A DNA stretch of 64,000 bases from Vreelandella boliviensis LC1 (GTDB lineage Bacteria > Pseudomonadota > Gammaproteobacteria > Pseudomonadales > Halomonadaceae): the NCBI RefSeq assembly GCF_000236035.1, contig NZ_JH393257.1, forward strand, positions 1,263,551-1,327,550, written 5' to 3'. The position numbers were made by a program, and so were the translations under genes. Below are positions 59,742-64,000 of this stretch, in pieces (the first letter of the stretch is position 1; every line of letters starts with the position of its first letter). The notes under the pieces are model-generated. The model did no database searches and was not told the origin of the DNA. It worked only from the letters and a program-made list of their open reading frames with translations.

Positions 59742-60668
59742 ATGACGCGTAAACCCGCGCTGGGACGTGGCCTGGATGCCCTGATTGGTGCCGGTGCCCG
59801 TCGCCGTGACAGCTTAGAACTTGCCGGTGGCGGTGTCCCTTTGGAGCATACCGACACTGTACGTTCTGCTGTCGACGAAGTGACTGAAGATCGTCTTGAG
59901 CGCCTGCCGTTAGGGCAACTAACCCGCGGTAAGTATCAGCCGCGCCGGGATATTCAGCCCGAAGCGTTAGAAGAGCTAGCGGACTCCATTCGCGCCCAGG
60001 GCGTAATGCAGCCCATCGTAGTACGCCCCATCGGCGTGGATCGCTACGAAATTATTGCCGGTGAGCGCCGCTGGCGTGCAGCCCAACTTGCGGAGCTGGA
60101 TGTCATCCCGGCAGTGATCCGTGAAGTCAGCGATGAAGTCGCTTTGGCACTGGCGTTAATCGAAAACATTCAGCGTGAAAACCTCAACGCCATCGAAGAA
60201 GCCATGGCACTCAAGCGGCTGGGCGAAGAGTTTGAGCTTACCCAGCAGCAGATAGCCGACGCGGTAGGTAAATCGCGCACTCAGGTGGCCAATCTGCTGC
60301 GCCTGCTGGCGCTAGACCCTGAAGTACAAACCCTGCTTGAACGGGGTGACCTGGATATGGGCCACGCCCGGGCGCTGCTGACGCTGAACAGCAGCCAACA
60401 GCGCCAAGTCGCCCATGAAGTCGTCAACAACGATATGACCGTGCGCGCCACCGAAGCGCTGGTAAAAAAAGTCCAAACCAGCCAAACACCGACCAAAATG
60501 CCTAGCCGGCAAAGCAAGCAGCCCGATGTGGCCAAGCTTGAAACCCATCTTGGTGAGCTACTGGGTGCACCTGTCTCCATTGATCATGGACAAAAAGGCA
60601 AAGGTAAATTAACCATACGCTATACAAGCCTTGAAGAACTGGATGGCATCTTAAACCATATTAAATAG
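59742..60668 (+). CDS. parB: chromosome-partitioning protein ParB (Spo0J)
   Basis: CTP-dependent clamp that binds parS. It has 308 residues. The N-terminus has RGLDALIGAG. ParB/Srx CTP-binding motifs are GERRWRAAQLA (about 107-117) and ENIQREN (about 142-148). A helix-turn-helix (about 160-200) binds parS, and the C-terminal dimer domain is at about 265-308. Its four candidate targets lie at 26.0-30.9 kb. Confidence 0.97.
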   Translation: MTRKPALGRGLDALIGAGARRRDSLELAGGGVPLEHTDTVRSAVDEVTEDRLERLPLGQLTRGKYQPRRDIQPEALEELADSIRAQGVMQPIVVRPIGVDRYEIIAGERRWRAAQLAELDVIPAVIREVSDEVALALALIENIQRENLNAIEEAMALKRLGEEFELTQQQIADAVGKSRTQVANLLRLLALDPEVQTLLERGDLDMGHARALLTLNSSQQRQVAHEVVNNDMTVRATEALVKKVQTSQTPTKMPSRQSKQPDVAKLETHLGELLGAPVSIDHGQKGKGKLTIRYTSLEELDGILNHIK

Positions 60669-60759
60669 CAGGCTATTCAATATCGCGTAAGAAGCGGACA
60701 CGTTTTCCCCCTTTGGTCGCAAATCAGCCCTTAAGCGAGCAAAATCGGTGCGACTTCGG

Positions 60760-60788
60760 TTGAAGGTGTGATAGCGCTTCCCTATAAT
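60760..60788 (+). promoter_or_regulatory. sigma70-type promoter of the atp operon
   Basis: TTGAAG (60760-60765), a spacer of exactly 17 nt, then TATAAT (60783-60788). It is 130 nt before atpI, with a leader that contains a tandem repeat. Confidence 0.8.
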
Positions 60789-60816
60789 CGCGCAAGATTT
60801 GTGCAGGTTGCCTCGG

Positions 60817-60873
60817 TTTGTAGAGATATTAGTTTGTAAAGATATTAGCTAGTAGAGATATCAGCTTGTCGAG
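60817..60873 (+). repeat. 16-bp tandem repeat in the atp leader
   Basis: Three copies (60817-60832, 60833-60848, 60849-60864) of TTTGTAGAGATATTAG with few changes, plus a partial fourth (60865-60873). The array lies in the 5' untranslated leader between the predicted promoter and atpI. Confidence 0.85.
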
Positions 60874-60917
60874 TAATGGGTTTTCATTAGTGAGGTTGGG
60901 TATTTTTCCCAAGAGCT

Positions 60918-61313
60918 ATGCAGCGATACGAAACCCAGCGGCGAAAGGCCTATATTATTCGACTGACGATCGCACAGCTGATAATTACGCTGGTAGGCAT
61001 GTTGGCAGCCTATCTGGTTTCAGATATTAAAGGCATGTCATCGGTATTTAAAGGCGCCTTGGTAGCCTTATTGCCGCACGCCTTTTTTATTCAGCGGATG
61101 GGTTTTTTTCACGCTAGGCGCCGAACACGAGGAGCTATGCACTTGTTTCGTGCTGAAGCAGGCAAGTTTGGTTTGACGGTGGCACTGTTCGTTGCAGTGT
61201 TTGTTGCAGCGCCCCCCTCAAACCCCGCTTTATTTTTTTATGCTTACGTCGCGGTTGTTCTAACGCATTGGCTCACGCCTTGGCTGATGCCTAGAGATCG
61301 CACAACTAATTGA
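60918..61313 (+). CDS. atpI: ATP synthase subunit I (AtpI)
   Basis: Small membrane protein thought to help assemble the c ring. It has 131 residues with four hydrophobic segments (about 13-34, 42-58, 76-96 and 100-118). Its position as first gene before atpB is the conserved one. AtpI sequences diverge widely; the call rests on size, topology and place. Confidence 0.88.
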   Translation: MQRYETQRRKAYIIRLTIAQLIITLVGMLAAYLVSDIKGMSSVFKGALVALLPHAFFIQRMGFFHARRRTRGAMHLFRAEAGKFGLTVALFVAVFVAAPPSNPALFFYAYVAVVLTHWLTPWLMPRDRTTN

Positions 61314-62153
<840 letters not shown>

Positions 62154-62190
62154 CCTGGCAATAACGTTTTCATTAACCCTCAACCCTTAA

Positions 62191-62445
<255 letters not shown>

Positions 62446-62456
62446 TGACAGCTCAG

Positions 62457-62483
62457 CCGAGCGCTAAGCGCTCGGTTTTGTTT
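62457..62483 (+). terminator. hairpin between atpE and atpF
   Basis: An 8-bp perfect stem CCGAGCGC/GCGCTCGG with loop TAA, then TTTTGTTT, 11 nt after the atpE stop. It resembles a partial terminator or a stabilising processing site inside the operon. Confidence 0.65.
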
Positions 62484-62521
62484 CACTCCGGTCGCCACGA
62501 ACTTGTCAGAGGTACATTCCT

Positions 62522-62992
62522 GTGAATATCAACATGACGCTAATCGGGCAGACGATCGCCTTCGCGATCTTTGTCTGGTTTTGCATAAAGTATGTGTGGC
62601 CTCCGATCAGCAACGCGCTTCATGAGCGTCAGAAAAAAATTGCTGATGGCTTGGACGCAGCCAGCCGCGCTACCCGTGATCTTGAGCTTGCTCAAGAACG
62701 GGCAGAACAGACGCTGCGTGAAAGCAAGGAGCAAGCTTCTCAGATTCTTGAGCAGGCCAACAAGCGCTCTGCCCAGATGATTGAAGAAGCCCGCGAGCAA
62801 GCCCGTGCCGAAGGCGAACGCCTAGTAACCAGCGCACGTTCAGAGATCGAGCAAGAAGTGAACCGTGCAAAAGACGAGCTTCGCGCCCAGGTCTCTTATC
62901 TCGCTGTTATGGGTGCCGAGCGTGTTCTTGATGCTTCGGTCGACGAACAAGCCCATCGCAAGTTACTTGATGAGCTTGCTGCTGAACTGTAA
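62522..62992 (+). CDS. atpF: ATP synthase subunit b (AtpF)
   Basis: Peripheral-stalk subunit. It has 156 residues from a GTG at 62522, chosen because [17 protein letters not shown] aligns with E. coli AtpF from its first residue. One membrane helix (about 7-27) is followed by a long charged coiled coil (about 35-150) that dimerises. Confidence 0.96.
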   Translation: MNINMTLIGQTIAFAIFVWFCIKYVWPPISNALHERQKKIADGLDAASRATRDLELAQERAEQTLRESKEQASQILEQANKRSAQMIEEAREQARAEGERLVTSARSEIEQEVNRAKDELRAQVSYLAVMGAERVLDASVDEQAHRKLLDELAAEL

Positions 62993-63003
62993 GGAGGTGA
63001 ATT

Positions 63004-63540
63004 ATGGCGGAATTACTGACCGTCGCTCGTCCTTACGCTAAGGCAGCGTTTGAATACGCGCGTGATCATGAGGCGCTTGATAGCTGGTCACAGGCGCTGG
63101 GCTTTTTAAGCTTAGCGGTCGCTGACAGCGATGTTCGTCGTTTGCTGGGCAGTCCAAAACTTGAGAACGCGCAAAAAGTATCGTTGCTGGCCGATATGAC
63201 ACCCGGCGAGCAAGACGACGCTTTACAGCGTTTTTTAGATGTTTTGGCAGACCAAGGTCGTTTGATGTCACTTTCATCAATCGCTGTGCAGTTTGAGCAC
63301 CTACGTGCCGAACACGAGCAGCGTGTTGAAGTGAACGTCACCTCTGCTTACAAATTAGATAGTAAGCAGAAGACCAAGCTAGCGAACGCGCTCAAGAAAC
63401 GTCTGAATCGCGAAATCTCCATTACTACTCAGGTGGACAAGTCGCTTATCGGCGGTGTCATCCTGCGTGCTGGTGACACCGTCATTGACGGGTCAGTACG
63501 TGGTCGATTGAACCGCCTTTCCGAAGCGCTAACCGCTTGA
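63004..63540 (+). CDS. atpH: ATP synthase subunit delta (AtpH)
   Basis: Connects the b stalk to the top of F1. It has 178 residues, with [12 protein letters not shown] (about 8-19) at the N-terminus and the C-terminal [20 protein letters not shown] (about 149-168), both family signatures. AAGGAGGTGA precedes the ATG. Confidence 0.96.
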   Translation: MAELLTVARPYAKAAFEYARDHEALDSWSQALGFLSLAVADSDVRRLLGSPKLENAQKVSLLADMTPGEQDDALQRFLDVLADQGRLMSLSSIAVQFEHLRAEHEQRVEVNVTSAYKLDSKQKTKLANALKKRLNREISITTQVDKSLIGGVILRAGDTVIDGSVRGRLNRLSEALTA

Positions 63541-63556
63541 GTCTGAGGGACATGGC

Positions 63557-64000
63557 ATGCAGCAACTGAATCCTTCCGAGATCAGCGACATCATCAAGCA
63601 GCGAATTGAGAAGCTTGACGTCGCATCCGAAGCCCGTAATCAGGGCACCATCGTCACTGTTTCCGACGGTATCGTGAAAATTCACGGCCTCGAAGACGCG
63701 ATGTTTGGTGAAATGATTGAATTTCCCAACAGCATTTTTGGCATGGTACTTAACCTGGAGCGTGACTCCGTAGGTGCCGTCGTGCTGGGTGACTACCTGC
63801 AGCTTGAAGAGGGCATGACCGCCAAATGTACCGGTCGTATTCTCGAAGTGCCGGTAGGCCCTGAGCTGATTGGTCGCGTGGTCGATGCGCTGGGTAACCC
63901 CATCGATGGTAAAGGCGAGATTAACGCTAAAATGACCGACGCCGTTGAGAAAGTGGCGCCAGGCGTTATTACCCGCCAATCCGTTGATGAGCCGATCCAA
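63557..64000 (+). CDS. atpA: ATP synthase subunit alpha (AtpA), 5' part (cut by window)
   Basis: Non-catalytic nucleotide-binding subunit of F1. The first 148 residues are present, starting at ATG 63557 ([17 protein letters not shown]), which aligns with E. coli AtpA; an out-of-phase ATG at 63552 is rejected. The beta-barrel domain, with [12 protein letters not shown] and [14 protein letters not shown], is complete. The frame is open to the window end. Confidence 0.97.
   Translation, partial: MQQLNPSEISDIIKQRIEKLDVASEARNQGTIVTVSDGIVKIHGLEDAMFGEMIEFPNSIFGMVLNLERDSVGAVVLGDYLQLEEGMTAKCTGRILEVPVGPELIGRVVDALGNPIDGKGEINAKMTDAVEKVAPGVITRQSVDEPIQ

Noticed and set aside
63482..64000. long minus-strand frame at the window end
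   Set aside because: Antisense shadow of atpH and atpA.

Overview
The window looks like chromosomal DNA from the replication-origin region of a Halomonas-like gammaproteobacterium (Halomonadaceae). The basis is gene order (dnaA-dnaN-recF-gyrB, rpmH-rnpA-yidC-mnmE, mnmG-rsmG-parA-parB-atpIBEFHA), protein sequence style, a PomA-type (sodium) flagellar stator, and a dispersed intergenic repeat that I recall as typical of Halomonas genomes. There is no transposase, prophage, CRISPR array, tRNA or rRNA. Coding density is high, and most of the window is conserved housekeeping DNA with two accessory blocks.

Layout. 1-6.1 kb: ubiquinone hydroxylases ubiI (cut by the window edge) and ubiH, then pepP and ygfB on the minus strand. 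These diverge from zapA, the 6S RNA and 5-formyl-THF cyclo-ligase. 6.2-10.8 kb: a 32-residue membrane microprotein, ilvA, the stator pair pomAB and rpiA. 10.9-22.8 kb: an LPS core block. It holds waaA, hldE, a family-9 glycosyltransferase, kdkA, an AT-rich island of four glycosyltransferases (15.4-19.1 kb), an OpgB-like phosphoglycerol transferase, waaF and hldD. 22.9-27.5 kb: glyQS, a BUD32/LPS-kinase-like gene and gmhB. 27.7-34.0 kb: gyrB-recF-dnaN-dnaA. Four perfect 16-bp parS palindromes lie at 26.0-30.9 kb, two of them inside recF. 34.0-38.4 kb: DnaA boxes, rpmH, rnpA, yidC (no yidD between them) and mnmE.

38.4-41.9 kb: rlmJ, an OmpA-like lipoprotein, hemW and rdgB. 42.0-46.9 kb: a complete curli block, csgD-csgE-csgF-csgG followed by csgB-like and csgA-like genes. 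The major curlin is expanded to about eleven repeats. A convergent unrecognised secreted protein follows. 46.9-51.3 kb: hemL, thiD, hemJ and a ClC channel. 51.5-55.7 kb: argC, erpA and a polar amino-acid ABC transporter. 55.8-56.3 kb: a dense DnaA-box cluster with AT-rich DNA upstream of mnmG, which is a second origin candidate. 56.3-64 kb: mnmG, rsmG, parA, parB and the ATP synthase operon (atpA cut by the window edge).

How the parts fit. ParA/ParB at 59-60.7 kb would act on the parS cluster about 30 kb away. DnaA would act on either or both box clusters. HldE, GmhB, HldD and WaaF supply and add heptose, while WaaA and KdkA build a probably single, phosphorylated Kdo. The AT-rich island then decides the strain-specific outer core. 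I found no clear-cut new system. The features most worth following are the expanded curlin with its unknown neighbour, the two competing origin candidates, the parS sites inside recF, the dispersed structured repeat, and short tandem repeats in the atp leader and at the end of rsmG.
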